From Syngnathus acus (lineage: Eukaryota > Chordata > Actinopteri > Syngnathiformes > Syngnathidae): a stretch of DNA of 64,000 nucleotides. Shown in pieces: positions 1-15,689 of this stretch (positions within the stretch are counted from its first letter, which is position 1; every line of letters begins with the position of its first letter). The stretch covers positions 8,185,000-8,248,999 of the forward strand of contig NC_051098.1 in assembly GCF_901709675.1 (NCBI RefSeq), in the 5' to 3' direction. The notes under the pieces were generated by a model. It was not told the origin of the DNA, did not search any database, and saw only the letters and a list, made by a program, of their open reading frames with translations. Both the position numbers and the translations under genes were made by a program.

Positions 1-365
1 TATGCATAGTTTATGATGTAATGTCACAAATTAATGAGCATGAGAGCAGAGTTTCTTTAAAAAGTGCCGCATCGGCAACTCTATCCCTTTTCTTTTACAC
101 GAGTCCTCATTTGCGTAGTTTAGCACAGCAGTCGAGGTGTGGGATTCAAAGTGATGATCCACACATATTATTCCTTTTGTGACATCACTTCTGGCTCAAC
201 TGCAGCTGTCTGATTGCCTAATAAACTAATCACCGAGTCATTCCCATCGGTAAATCTTTTCTTGTTAACTAAAGAAAACAGATCTGTTTATTTTTATCTC
301 ATGTGTCCCACCATTAAATGCAACATCAGCATGTTTTTGCCACATTGACATTTGGGTACACTGAT

Positions 366-372
366 TGAGTCA
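366..372 (+). promoter_or_regulatory. AP-1 site (TGAGTCA) in the mmp promoter
   Basis: Perfect TGAGTCA about 120 bp upstream of the TATA box. An AP-1 element is a hallmark of inducible collagenase promoters. An ETS/PEA3-like AGGAAGT lies at 417-423. Function is inferred from position and family habit. Confidence 0.6.
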
Positions 373-487
373 GACCGGCGCATTTCAGAAACAGGCGCTC
401 AGACAAACATGTTAGGAGGAAGTGGCGAGGTGCTTTTACATGAATCACTTGGATCCTTTAAGGGAAAAAAAAGAGGAGGTCAAGCAT

Positions 488-495
488 TATAAATA
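488..495 (+). promoter_or_regulatory. TATA box of the mmp gene
   Basis: TATAAATA lies 51 bp before the start codon at 539, which would place the transcription start near 515-520 with a very short 5' UTR, as in other inducible MMP genes. Confidence 0.7.
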
Positions 496-538
496 CCCCT
501 TAGAGAGGCTCAGCGTCAATAACTGCTCGATAGCCATC

Positions 539-3179
<2,641 letters not shown>

Positions 3180-3575
3180 GATTGCAAACGTGTCTTTAAG
3201 CACATTCATAATGAAATGAAAATTCATAGGAACGACACAGTAGCAAAATTAAAATGTTTATTTACAACAGTGCTGGACACAAACGCTTAGAAAATTCCCA
3301 TCCTTGTGAGTGATGATACTATTTATATTTATTCTTTTTTTTTTCTACAAGTTTTCCTCTCAAGTATTTGTAGATACTGTAGAACGATAATGTGATACTT
3401 CAAAAAGGTTTAAACAGTCTCATATTTTTAACAATTGGTGGTTTGTATGTTTTTTAAATGTATTACAAAAGAAGGGATTGATAACTTAAAAGAATGCCCA
3501 TTTCTAGTACTGTACTTGTCATTTGATTTTAGTGCTATTTATAATGATGAATAAAATAAAATAAAATTCTTCTCC
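3180..3575 (+). other. mmp 3' UTR with polyadenylation signal
   Basis: AT-rich sequence after the stop codon with AATAAA at 3550-3555, repeated as overlapping AATAAA units, the first strong poly(A) signal downstream. The 3' end is inferred. Confidence 0.5.
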
Positions 3576-4297
3576 CTCAATTGGTACATTACTTCACTGA
3601 TGAATCGTTGTTCTACTTTTTGGTATTTTAAACACCATGTTAGAAAAAACATTTATGATTTGTTAATCTTATGGTGTACACAGCATATTGCCCTGTTAAA
3701 TATAAACCAACTTAAATGAGCTATTATTCTTTTATTCATACTGATTATATAATTATATAGACGTAAAGAATAAAGTTTTGTTCAAACTGTCATTTATGTA
3801 AGTCCAACCTTTTACACTAGAGGGAGCAAGAATTCAGATTTTGACTGCAAGAAGCTGGAATGCATGCATGCAAGTACAGTTGAATCATTTTATAGTAGCA
3901 GAAGTATCCCTCTTTACATCTGGGTTTTACATTTGTAAGCCAAATCAGATACCGGATGGCGACATAAAAGCAGACGTTCAGTATTTATAAATACCTCCGC
4001 AAAATTGAGTTATTGTATTTGTTGACTGGATATTTTTTAATTTGAAATGACAATGAAGAGGAACCCCAAAAAGTTTTGCCAATGAAAATATTGTGCATTT
4101 TTATTGATTCTACATTTCAAAATTGATCTGACATAAATTTGAGAATGAACTCTACTTTCTCCTTCTTCTTTACTCTACACAGAGTTAACTACTGGGCTCA
4201 TCTGCAGTCTGTTGCTAAACAAAACAGCAGCATCTTTCTGTTATTATTCTGCTACTGTATATCAATTTGTGTTTCAATTTATTGTTTTCATTGTCTT

Positions 4298-4363
4298 TGT
4301 ATTGTATTGTATTGTATTGTATTGTATTGTATTGTATTGTATTGTATTGTATTGTATTGTATT
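4298..4363. repeat. (TATTG)n microsatellite
   Basis: About 13 near-perfect TATTG units. It is interrupted by the LTR-like insert at 4364-4749 and resumes for two units after it. Confidence 0.95.
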
Positions 4364-4749
4364 TGTCACGCCTTGTCCCGGGTTGTTGTATTATGTGTAG
4401 GTTGTCATGGTTTCTGTCCGCGTCTGTGTACTCGCCCCTCCCTTCCTGTGTCTACTCACAATCAATTTACTAATCAGTCACCTGCCTCTCGTTACCTGTC
4501 TTGTATTTAAGTCCTGTCTGTGTTACTCCCTGTCGGGTCGTTGATGTCTTTTTTGTCTCACGTCTTTGTCGATCAGTTCCGTTTCTGTTATCCAGTCTGT
4601 CAGTCCTGTTGTTGGTTTTGTTAGGAAGTTATGTTAGTTTGTCGGTTCCGTTGGTTTGTCCCCTCATCTTCCCTTCCAACTACCTTTTCCCCCAATAAAC
4701 CCTGGTCCAAGCTGCATTTGGTCGCCCTGCTCCATTCCAATCCGTGACA
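4364..4749 (+). mobile_element. Solo LTR of a retrotransposon
   Basis: A 386-bp unit begins TGTCACG and ends CGTGACA, i.e. TG...CA ends with a short inverted repeat. It is bordered on both sides by GTATT, a plausible 5-bp target duplication, though ambiguous because the target is itself a GTATT microsatellite. Inside are a TATTTAAG core-promoter-like box near 4503 and AATAAA at 4694-4699, the layout of an LTR read on the + strand. No internal coding region or second LTR is nearby, so it is best read as a solo LTR. The family was not identified. Confidence 0.7.
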
Positions 4750-4880
4750 GTATTGTATTGTCTTTGTCTTTGTCTTTGGTCTTGTCTTTTGTCTTGTCTT
4801 TGTTTGTTTTTGTTTGTCTTTGTCTAGTCTTTGTCTAGTCTTTGCCTTTTTGTCTTTGTCTTTTTGTCTTTGTCTTTGTC
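4750..4880. repeat. (TCTTTG)n-like simple repeat
   Basis: Imperfect CTTTGT/TCTTTG units directly after the solo LTR. Some long reading frames here are only repeat-derived. Confidence 0.85.
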
Positions 4881-7800
4881 TTGTCACTTTCAGACAAATC
4901 TAAATACCCAAATTATAACTTAGAAATGGGTTTCATCCATACAAGTCAGATAGTGTAGCCAAAAAAAATTTGAGACACCATTCCAGTTTTTGACAGTCTC
5001 GCGGGTAGGTCGGTTCAAGTGTCCAGAGGTCAAAAATGTGGATGTGTAATGAAGCGGGTTCGTTTGCTCATTTCCCAAGTTTAAGAATGATTCCTCAGCT
5101 CACTAATCCTTTAGTGTGTGTGCGTGTGTGTGTGTTTTCATGTCTGACCACTTTGTGAGGCAAAACTCTCCATTGTCAAAGTTTATGTAAATTTAAACAG
5201 TCATTTTTGCTAATTATACTTCCATTATATCAGATTATACATTTGATTCAAAAGTTAACAGATGTTGTAAAAAAAATCACCCATATTTATTAATTCAAAC
5301 ATTTATTGTTGTTGTTCAATCCTCTGGTAAAAGTAAGTTGAAAATGACTTGGGCAATGTTATTAGAGTAATGCACTTTGACTGTACTCCAAGTGCATTTG
5401 CCAGCTTTGAATGCTAAGCTCGTAGTGTTTTTTTGTGTTGTTCAAATCTTTCAGGTTGTGGCTGCAGCTATGGAACTTTGGCTCGAGACTACAAAAAGAC
5501 AGTTGGAGGGGAAAAAGCAATAAAAAGCAAATGAATACGCAAGCATCCTTGGAGGAAAACCTTCAGATGGACCCGCCTAACTGCTGATGGAAACCAGATG
5601 GTGGACAGAAAACGACCAATGAATCATAACAATGACTCCACTTAACTTCTGGAAACTCCCTGTGAGGTCAGCAAGATGAGAGGTGATGATGCAAACACCC
5701 CTCCACAAAATCAAAACATACATGACTTCCTCTGTGTTCCCTTGACTCGATTACACACACATGGCCGTGCCGACTTCTTGTTTAAGGCTGAGCACAATGC
5801 AGCCCTATTTCGATGTTGCACCATGGCGACTAAAAGTGAGTGTACCATGTCGACAGAAGGGGTTTCACAAAATAAATAATGATGAGACTTTGGTGCTGAT
5901 TCGTCACATATGACGTTATTATATAGCATATCAAGGGACACCAACAAGACTGCTGTGTAGTAAATACAGATTTCTAAAATAAAACATTTGCTCAAATTAT
6001 CTTAATTATGTTATTATAAAATCAATAATGTGAAGGCACTAGTCATGATTCTCAGTCAAAAGTTTTGATAAGAATGTAATCACCGCCAGAGCCTCAACTC
6101 CCTACAATTTCAAAGAAAGTAATGCAGTTTTTTTTTTTTTTTTTTCGAATAAAAAATAATAATTAAAAATATTAAATTTGGCATTTAAATGGTTACAATC
6201 CTGAAAATGACCATTTCATCATTTTGATCTGGGATGAAGTGTATTAAGAATTCAAATGTTATCACTTTTCACCTTTTGATATTTCAAAATGAATATTGCC
6301 TTGGTAAAGTTTAATCCAAACAAATTAATATTTGAACACGAAAATACATAACCAGTGTAGATATAATAGATAAGTACACTGGACGATCTAACTACTTGTA
6401 CTTCTTGAATACATCTGCGTGTAATCTCACTAATCTAAATTGATAGTGTTGTGAAAATGCCTGAACCTATCACATTCTTTCCAGAGAACTGATAAGAAAC
6501 AGCTTTACAGTTCAGAGTTGTGATTAAGATAGCAAGAAGTGTCGCTATTTGACCTAGTTGTACTTTTTTTGAAAGACTTTTAATGCCGGGTGTAGCCTAT
6601 GTTAGGTTAATCTCCAACACCATCTCAAAAAGACAAGAAACCATAGAAGAAAACAACTTGAGAATGTTCTCATGCATACTTGTTGCTGTTATGCCTCAAC
6701 ATGCAAGTCATATCTGTTCCACTTTGAGATCATCGCAAAATGGAATGAAGATGCAGGAAACTATTACAAGTACTAACTAATGTTTTCATTTTAACTCCCA
6801 CTGGTCCTCAATAGACACACCCAAAAACTATTATTATTTCTCCACTTGACTCAACATGAAGGCGGCCTACAGAAATGTCAACTCTGAATCCAAGAAACAA
6901 AACCAGGTGGCCTTGGAGACTATATTGCAGAGGTGAGCAAACTTTGGTATTTAAGGGCCACATTTTTTTTCTTTATTACACTCACTACGTACTTCTATTT
7001 TGATCCACGGGTATTTATTATTGCTCATGCCCTGTCTCGCAAATCTAATGACTCAGCCAGGCAGTCACGTGACCTTACTCACACAGTCGCTGTGGCCACA
7101 AAGTGATTCATTTACATGAAACATGGCAGTAATCTATATTTACCTAAAAGAGAGACACCAGCTCACCCGTGACCCAAGTCAGGACGAGCAGTATTGAAAA
7201 TGGATGAACGAACAGACGATGAAAATCAACAGCTGTCATCTATATGACTGTGTCTGCATAAAAGTCAGCATTTCAAAGAATTCCATTTAGAAATTGAGAA
7301 ACATACAAGAGGCTGTTTCAGTTTGATTGTGCAAAATACAGGTCATGCTCTGGAATAAAATCAACACGACAATCACAGTACGTGGATGGAAATTGCAACT
7401 GTGCGCATTCAAGATGAGGAGAGAGAGAAAGCCATCTGCAAAGTGTGCACAGCATTGAAAAGAAAGAAAGAATTTGGTAGAAAACTCAAATTGGTTTTGC
7501 TCACAGACTTTTGCTGATTAAAGTTCATTGAAATGTTATACATGTCATTATATAGAATGATAGAACGACTTAATTATCTCTGCCTGGTGTTTCATGTTTG
7601 TGTAAACAAAGACACAATTTAAGACTATTTATTGTGGCTGAGTTTACTTTGGATTATATTATTTCATTTGAAAAATGTTTTAAAGTGATATTGTAGTGCA
7701 ATATTTGTATTTGCATTTTTTATGTATATTGATATTAATAAAATATAGATAATATATTGATATAATGATCAGAACAAACTCAAAAGTCATTCAGTGCTTA

Positions 7801-10150
7801 AGTCTTTTTTTTTTTCCAACTTCTTAACGTATACCGAGTAATAGTTTTAGGGAGTGGACTGTTGCCTAATTATTATTTTTTTTACACCAACATGACAGTT
7901 TGGAATGTAAAAAGGCCTGATACATGAAGTCAACTGCAACAATGCAACATTTTATATGACTGTTATATTATTTTAATGCACACCCAGTAAAGAGTTAAGT
8001 GGTTTCATTAGGAAAATGTCACTTTTTAACCTTGTGTCATTGTGTTCATAGACATCCTGGCTCACAGAACAAGCCTATCTTTGTGCTTTGCAAGATAAGC
8101 CGAGCTTTTGTTTGTCTGACCCCAAAAAAAAAAAGCGGCAACACGCTGACGCGGTTCGTCTGCGTCCTTCATCACCGTTGCACCAATGAGCCAGTAGGCG
8201 TTCGGATCAATACCATCAGTGCAAATGCAAACATACTCTCGCTACCAAAGTACATATAAGATGGAAAGGTAAATGTAGTGCAAAGTGAGAATTGAAAAAA
8301 TATCCCCACTGTGGAAAAAATTCATGAATGGACGGACGGACGGACTGACCGATGGACGGATGGATGGAATTCTGCCTAGCAATACTTTGGAAGCACAAAT
8401 ATGTGAACCAAAACAAAATCAAAATACTGTTTATTTAAGAAAATCTATTGCCGTATTGGAGTTTTATTTTTTCATTCATTGTATTCACTCCAAACACCAT
8501 TCTCCACACAAAACTGCATGGTCACGTCGCGCCAAAATAAGATTGATTAACACAGTCCTCGCATTGCTGGAGGGCAAATTGGGAAGATAACAAAAGTCTT
8601 GCCCCATCTTGTTCAGCAAACTGTTGGTCTAACTGTGATTGCACAACATGACAATGTTGGATCAGCTCATGGATTTTGGTGGGGAAAAAAAATCACGGCA
8701 ATTTTGACATGACGCATTTTCGACTTTGATCACTGGGAGGAAACAGAAAAGGCTGCTTGTTCTTTTCAACACAGTCAAGCTGTGAAAGGCCTCTAAGAAT
8801 AAAACATATGGTATCTGAAGAGAAACCAGCACAAAAACGAGACATGGGAGGTTGGGATAACTACTTTCTTCAAACTTTGAACACTTACAGAGCACTCAGT
8901 GGTTAGGCTCCTCCGTACTTGGTGGTCATTTCATTGTTCTGTTAGGCCACTGCGGTCTGCTGACTGCGTGCTGTCCGTCACACAAGAATGAAAGTCAAAG
9001 ATGATAGAGATTTGCAGTCTGCTGCTGCCACATTGGAGACTGTGCTGCCTTTTGTCTGAAGGTTTCTAATAGGAGTAATTTAAGACCGTATGCTGATTTT
9101 TTTATTTTCACCATGTGAAGCAATCCCTGTTATCATTGAAGTGCAAAATAAAAAATACTTTCCCTGTGTTCCACCACAAATGTTTTGTGTTACTGTAGTC
9201 CACATATGCTGGCTTCAAGTCAAGTTAAAACAAAAGAGATTTTGTTTATTAAGCTGATTTGCGGTGAATTCCGCAAACGACTCAATTTTAATGTGGATCG
9301 TTTAGCGCAACGGCGCGTTGCGGGTGAAAGTGTAGGAGCACGTTGAGATGGATGGGCTTCGGTCCTAACATGCAAGTGCTTGAGGAAAAAACGCACACAT
9401 CTGGAAGTACTTTTTGCGTTGGGGTCATTCACTGAGGGCCCACTTACCCTCCTCCCCCATGCAACAAAATAGTCACTTTCACAAATAGACACAGTCCAGT
9501 GGGAGACAGGTGGAGGGCAGGGGGTGTGTTTGTAGTTTTCTTAAAGACCTACTCGAGCATTTAAATGAATGAGGGCTAGTTGTCAAATCTCCAATCTCTT
9601 ATGTAACTTGTAAAGCCACACGTTTATGTGAGAACTACTTCTTTTGGGGCCTCGGGTGTTGTCAAGACAAAGGGAGCATCGTGTGAATGTTTGCTTTGTG
9701 TGGAGGGTCTTTTGTATTTATTCAAGCCTCTTTCTTTGCTTGTTACCTTGGCAGGATACCAGCCTAAACTAGCTGGCTAACATGCCAAACTCCAGCACGC
9801 CGGCTTAGCTCTCACTTGACAGTTTCTGAGGTCTATTACACACTAGTGGTCTGTGTGTTTCTCTCAACTAGAAGGCAAAATAAGATTTTGTCTTGGAATC
9901 TTATCAAGACTGCTGCATTTATATCTCTATATATGGTAAAATCTGCTCAGACCCAAAAGTTATTTTGTTATTTTCTGCTCAGACCCAAATGTGCTTGTTA
10001 TTTTGAAGCGAGACACATCCGGTCTGTTGCGAAGTAGTCATTGTCCTGAAACACATGTATTTTCAACAAAATGACAAATATAGAGTGGATGGTGACACAG
10101 TCTTTCCTCATGGGTGTTTTTTGTTACCAGTATTTACAGAGTAGACTGAC
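4881..10150. other. Intergenic stretch without a recognised gene
   Basis: AT-rich DNA between the mmp gene and tsku. It holds a short GT tract near 5116, a GGAC/GGAT-rich patch at 8333-8368 and a fragment of the ATCC-tailed retroelement near 7155-7215. No reading frame here resembles a known protein or has convincing exon structure. Confidence 0.6.
7155..7215 (+). repeat. 3' fragment of the ATCC-tailed retroelement family
   Basis: Carries the family's 3' signature (CAGCTCACCCGTGACCC, then GTATTGAAAATGGATG), matching the reverse complement of the start of the copy at 60560-60905. Diverged, lower confidence. Confidence 0.5.
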
Positions 10151-10190
10151 ACACCTAACATGTCAGACAGAAGAGAGAGAAAAATCTCAA

Positions 10191-10196
10191 TTTATT
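10191..10196 (-). terminator. Candidate poly(A) signal for tsku
   Basis: AATAAA on the minus strand, the first canonical hexamer I found downstream of the tsku stop at 11019, implying a 3' UTR of about 0.8 kb. Inferred. Confidence 0.4.
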
Positions 10197-11018
10197 ACAC
10201 ATTTGGAAAAATACAGCATTGTGATGTCCATACAAATATAAATCTCTGCACTGGAGCTTTGATTGTACGTGATCTGGTCGTATTTACAGCACAAGGACAT
10301 GACACTTTTAAAGCCAGAACCTCGTTACGTTTTGTTGACATTCAAAAATAGTCTTGAACCTGGCCATTTCTTCAGTCCACAGGAAAAGGTTCATTTCTCA
10401 TACGTAATGCTTTCATGGAGACAGTAAAAGGGAAGTGTGGTCAATCCGGTCCCTGATAGTTTCCCTCTCACATGTTATGAAATATAGGTAGCCACTTCGT
10501 CAAAGGGTATGTGGGTGACCTTATGCAACGAAGCGCACATACGGACGTGTCCACGAGTTGGCTTACAAAAATGGTCGTTTTTGTATTTGACAGGTTCTTC
10601 AAAATCAGTTGAATTGGTTTCCAGTCAATATCTAAGCAGTCTTTAACTTACTATAGGCTAAGAAGTCTTATGCTTTCTGATTAGCATCTAACTCAAAACA
10701 GCAGCAAGATCCTTAATAATCTTCAAAATTGGCTAAAATAATGCCTTAATGTGGTGGTGACATAATCAGCAGTTCTATAAAGAACCTTTGGCCTACTTTT
10801 TTTGTGAGGAAAATAAGTGCAAACACATTGCTAATGTGTGTTCAGATGAAGAATGTTAATATGACATTATGCTTTGGATGCATAGTGACCATTTCATGCC
10901 CATCATCCATTAAAGGCAAGGTGACACCTCTTAAAGCTTGGGGAAGAGGTATGTATGCGATTGGAAGGCACAGTGCTGGTATAAAGACTAAAGAACAGAC
11001 TGGACCGTATGTTCAGGA

Positions 11019-12253
11019 TTACAACACAATGCCATTGCGGTTGCAGTTGAGTACCTCATAGTGTTGGGTCTGACCCAGCTGCCTGTGAAACTGGCCTTGT
11101 TTCTGGGTCCTCAAGCAGCGGATGTTCTGTCCTAGCATAATACTTTTTATGGCGGGGAGGGGAGAGAGCATGCCCCACGGTAAGGACGTCACTCCAGAGC
11201 CAGATAAATTCAGCTCCTGCAGCGAGTCCAGCCCGGTGAAAACAGACAGGCTTAGTGTCTTCAGATTGGGATTGTTGGAGAGATCCAACACTTGGAGGCT
11301 CTGCAGGCCCTCAAAGCTGTGGGCTTCAATTTTCTGAAGCTGATGAAGACTGCTGAGGGACAAGTAAACCAAATCTGTCAAGTGAACAAAGTCTCCCTTT
11401 TGAATGGCAATAATGGGGTTGCAGTCCAGATTGAGGTATCTCAGTATCTCAAGTCCCGCCAGTCTTGGTACGCTCGAAAGATGGTTTGCTGTCAGGTTCA
11501 AGGTCTGAATGTGTACAAGTTTTCCGTGCGGTGTTGTGGAAATAGACACCAGCTTGTTGTGTGATAGGTCCACGCTGACGGGTTTGTCTTTTACTTTAGA
11601 CACAAACACGTCCATGTTGAAGTCCCGGAAGCTGTTGTAGCTGAGATCTACTTCAGCCAGAGGAAGGCCAAAGAAGCAACCCTGCGAGAGGCCCTCCAAG
11701 TCATTGTGGCTCAGATCCAGAGTCTCCAGATAACGCAGCTTGGACAAAGCATTGGGGCTTACCTGGACAGGTAAAAAGAATCTTCAGTGACAAAAACAAG
11801 ACATTCAAAAAAATCCAGGGTAGAGATAGACCTGGATAGATGTTTGACTGAAACTTTTCAGAGGAAGAGAAACTGACCACAAAACTATTTTGTTATGATC
11901 AACCATTGTTGCAACCATAGTGTTGTTGTGAGTGTACCCACCATTGTAATATGATTGCTGCTAAGGTCCAAACTAACAAGGGTGGTGTAGCCCGGCCCAG
12001 CCAGGATGGTGTCTGTGAGGGGGCCCATGGCGTTGGAGGACAGATCCAGGTAAGCAGTATCCAGCGGTATGGGCACGGGCATGGCAGCCCCGGGGCCCAA
12101 CCCTCGACAGTCTGCCGTGGTCAGGCTGAAGCTGTCGAACAGGCCGAAGCTTTCCACCTCGCAGCGGCAGCCCGGGTGGCAGTTCTTGACGGAGGTGGAC
12201 CAGACATCCGCCACCAGGAACGGCAGACCAAGCCAAAGCAAGAGCGCCATCAT
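11019..12253 (-). CDS. tsku: Tsukushi, secreted small leucine-rich repeat proteoglycan
   Basis: Extracellular modulator of BMP, Wnt, FGF and TGF-beta signalling. Coding exons on the minus strand are 12253-11942 and 11762-11019, phase 0, giving 351 residues (human TSKU 353). Seen: signal peptide MMALLLWLGLPFLVADVWS, an N-terminal cysteine cap (CHPGCRCEVESFGLFDSFSL) very like human TSKU, about ten leucine-rich repeats with DLSSN/DLSHN cores, and a C-terminal capping region with two cysteines. The start is the first of two adjacent ATGs at 12253, just after an acceptor-like TTTGCAG, so a 5' UTR intron is likely. The 179-bp intron at 11763-11941 is required because the frame stops inside it; the human coding region, as I recall it, has no such intron. 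Identity is firm from end-to-end similarity. Confidence 0.94.
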
Positions 12254-12299
12254 GTTCTGCAAACACAGTACATTATTTACAACAATGCAGTAGAACTTA

Positions 12300-14640
12300 C
12301 AAAGTCAAATTAAACTAAATGTAAAACTTATCAATAACGTACTGTGGCTTTAATTTTCATATTTTACATTTATTACCTGAATAATAAAAATATATTCTCC
12401 CACAGCAACATTATGAACAGTTAAACAAACTTTGCACTTAATTACTGATCCAATCAAAATGCAAGGCACATAAAAAAAGGTCTAAAAATAATTTCATATT
12501 TTGTTACACTACTTTAGCACTAACATGTCAAAATGATGATTGTAAACTACAAAGGCAAACATCATAACACACTTAATTCTCATTTGTGGTCAAATGCTTT
12601 TAGTTAGTATATCAGGCCTTTCTGTTCCAGGTCAATTCTTATCAAGCACATCATGTTCTCCAGCATTGATTACAACCACAAAAAAAAGTTTTTTAAAAGA
12701 AGCTGCCAACTCTGTGTTTACGTCACACAGTTTGTATGGTTTTGAAGGGAGATATTGACAGACAATTGTCCTTTTATTTCGTCACACAGGGTTGGGCACA
12801 ATTTCTTTTCATCTATAAGCTTGAGTAACTCGTGACAGTTACAAGGGGAAACAAAGTGTCACAGTTGAGCATCCTGCCGTGACACAGCAGGCCGAAGCTA
12901 AGAGTCATTTGCAAAACGACAGCCACATCTGGCAAAGTAACATTTGGATGGTGAGAAATACACTGACTATGGGAGTCGCTGATGGTGTCGGGGTACACTT
13001 GCCTGTCTTGTGTGCCGACACTAAGAGTTCGATTCAAGATTCAAGAGTTTTTATCCGCCGTGTTTGAGCGTGCCAAACAAGGAATTTGACTTGGTTACAT
13101 CACAGCCTCTGTCACTTAGGTGGCTAACAACACTCACGACGTGTGAAAGATGACAAGGTGACATTCCCGCATATGATGGTGTGAATGTTCGTGTGTGCGT
13201 GCGTGTGTACGTGTGTGTGAGTGACAAAAAGAAAAATTCCACTGACTATTGTTTGTAAGGCATGGGATCAGATCAGCAAATAACAAGCCCAGCCCTTTTA
13301 AGAAATTAATGTTTGCTCACTTGACAGGTAATGCAATAAATAATGTACTCAGGTTATTAATCAACTTTATGTCAAAGATTGATGTTCCACTAGTTGGTCA
13401 ATACTCACGGTAGCTCAAAGTCCACTATTTGTACCTCTGTGCAGTGTTTCTTTTGACCCCTGAACTATAAAGCCTACAGGCTGTGCGTATGCAACAGGCC
13501 CTTTCACGTCATCATTTTGGCCTCTCACTGTAATCCTGAAACGAACTGTCAGCTTTTGGACTTCCACGGCCACATGTTCTGTTGTTGTGAGTTTTACAAG
13601 CGGACACTTAAACTGCAGTTGTGAACATAAAGATGTTAACCACAATGGTTGTCTGGTGGAGAGTGCTGCACTAAATCCTGTCTGAAAACATGATGTGACC
13701 AAAAAAAGAGACATCATATAAAGAACATCTCACAAAGCTGAGCCGTCCTTTTATGGCTCACCCCAATTGGCTTTGAAATGGCAGAGGAAGGGCTTGGACA
13801 GACCCGCCTCCTTATCAAAACACAAAAGTGGCAATTTGCTGACTAAACACAGAGACATGTGGGTGTAACTCAAGTACAGAACATGACCGAGGCATCTCAT
13901 CACTTCGGTCAGTTGGAACTCTATGTTCACCCTTCCTTCAACCTTTGCTCCATCTGTGCTGAACATTCCCTACCAGGTGTACTGTTCCCCAACAAATCTT
14001 CTGTTTCCACCAAATGCCCTTCAACTCACACGCACAGAAAAAAGTGAGAACATCAACACCCCGCCCCAGTGAACAATCCGCTCCGACACCTTCTCACTTT
14101 CCGAGCCTTTTATCTAAAAAAAAGTGAACTTCCTCACTCCGCTGGGGGGACATCTGCATTTATGTAAGCAAAAACCACCAGCATAAAAAGCATTTAACCC
14201 ATTTAACGGTTATTAACCTCCCTGACTGTGATAATCGAGTTGTTATCAGTGCAAATACGTGGAATAAAATTGCTTGAAGATACAGAGAAATGATGTAAGG
14301 TCAGTCAATGTTAACACAGCTGTATTCATTTACTACCAAACTCGCTGAACCTTTGTTCATTGTACTCACAGACTGAAGAGTACTGAGTAATTACACGATG
14401 AATAACAGGCTCAATCCTGATGAGCCACTTTTAATATGTGCCTTTAAATGCACAAACAATCGGGCGCGCCTGCAGTTAGAACTATTTGTACATGCGAGGA
14501 AACAAAAGAAAAGAAAAACAATGTAAGATTCAGTGAAAACAGTGAGACTTGATGCCATCTGGTGTAAAAAGTAGGTCTTAACAATGAATTGTATTTGCAA
14601 TATAATGGTAAAAAGCTTAACTAAAATTTGCTGATTGAAA
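12300..14640. other. Non-coding stretch upstream of tsku
   Basis: AT-rich DNA with a short GT-rich patch at 13190-13222. I see no convincing exon. If tsku has a 5' UTR exon, this stretch is part of its intron. Confidence 0.5.
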
Positions 14641-14644
14641 AGGC

Positions 14645-15030
14645 TGAAATGTGTTTTTCCAACGGGGGGTGGCGCGGAGAGCTCAGAGCGACATCAACGC
14701 AGAATTTCTAGGAGCACCAGAGGCGTTGAGGGATCCGGTTTTGTGGCCTCATTCGTATGACGTTGTACTGTTGGCTTCTTCAAGCCTGGATGTCAAACTC
14801 TCACTGGAGATGTTTGCAGCTCGTTCGGGATGGAAATCAGCACCTCCAAATCTGAGGACATGGTCCTCAGTGGCAAAAACGGTTGAGTTTGAGTGTGCTT
14901 TCCAGGTCAGGGAACCTGCCCCATGTGCAGGAGTTCGGATATCTTGGGCTTCTTGTGGTCTTGTTCACAAATGGGGACATGATGGGAGTGTGAGATTGAC
15001 AGGCGGATCGGTGCAGCGTCTACAATTTCC
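14645..15030 (+). mobile_element. Decayed LINE reverse transcriptase fragment (RTE/Rex3-like)
   Basis: Conceptual translation in shifting + frames gives reverse transcriptase signatures: YDVVLLASSSLD (a broken form of FADDVVLLASS), then MEISTSKSEDMVLSGK, then weak similarity to the region after it. The catalytic ADD triad has lost a residue and there are frameshifts and stops, so it is a dead fragment. The assignment to RTE/Rex3-type elements is from recall of the motif order. Confidence 0.65.
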
Positions 15031-15689
15031 ACAAGTTAATGATTCCAATCATAGCATATGGCGTTTCAAGGTGGTATATTTATATTTTCTTACCTTTAAA
15101 GCCACTATGTTTATATTGTTGATTTTCCATTCATGTTTTCTTGTACTACATGCTTTTGAATTCAATCATAACACACATTCATTTGAGTAAAAAAGTTCAA
15201 TCACATCCACGAACTCGGTGTTGAACACACGCAATATAGTGACGCTGTCTGGTAAAGTTAGCTCCCTCATCTCAAGAAACTATCTTGAGAAAAAGTCACT
15301 TTAAGAGAAGCCCATGCAAGCGTAAAGACAATTGGTCCGATTTCTCGTTCTTGTACGTGGCAGATATACAGTTTGGTTGATGAAGATCACCTTCAATGAA
15401 TCGATAATTGAACTGCCCCCGCGGATGTCACAGTCTTGCATGATGCCTGATAAAGTTGTCCGAGCTTGGGGTGACATTGTGCGGTCAGTTGAGTGGTGAC
15501 ACACCGTGGGCGGTTTCTTAAAACACAGATGCCAAATGAAACCTGAGCTGACCACTGAGCTCGAAGCGTTTTTTTCTTTTTTTTTTTAACCAAACTCCTA
15601 CAACAAAAACTTTGAGCGTCTTCTACAAAAGAAGCCAGAAAAGTGGTGACAACAACTTCATTCTTTAAAGTTCACGTAAACTTATTACT

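Noticed and set aside
4139-4510. Long + strand reading frames rich in Tyr-Cys-Ile-Val
   Set aside because: They are translations of the TATTG microsatellite and the LTR; no protein character.
5455-5530. Exon-like stretch after an acceptor TCTTTCAG reading VVAAAMELWLETTKRQLEGK
   Set aside because: No matching upstream exon, donor or recognised homology; chance likely.
13190-13222. GT-rich alternating tract as possible Z-DNA or regulator
   Set aside because: Short imperfect microsatellite, common in fish DNA.
14651-15190. 179-codon open frame
   Set aside because: It crosses the decayed LINE reverse transcriptase, and only part of it is in the element's original frame.
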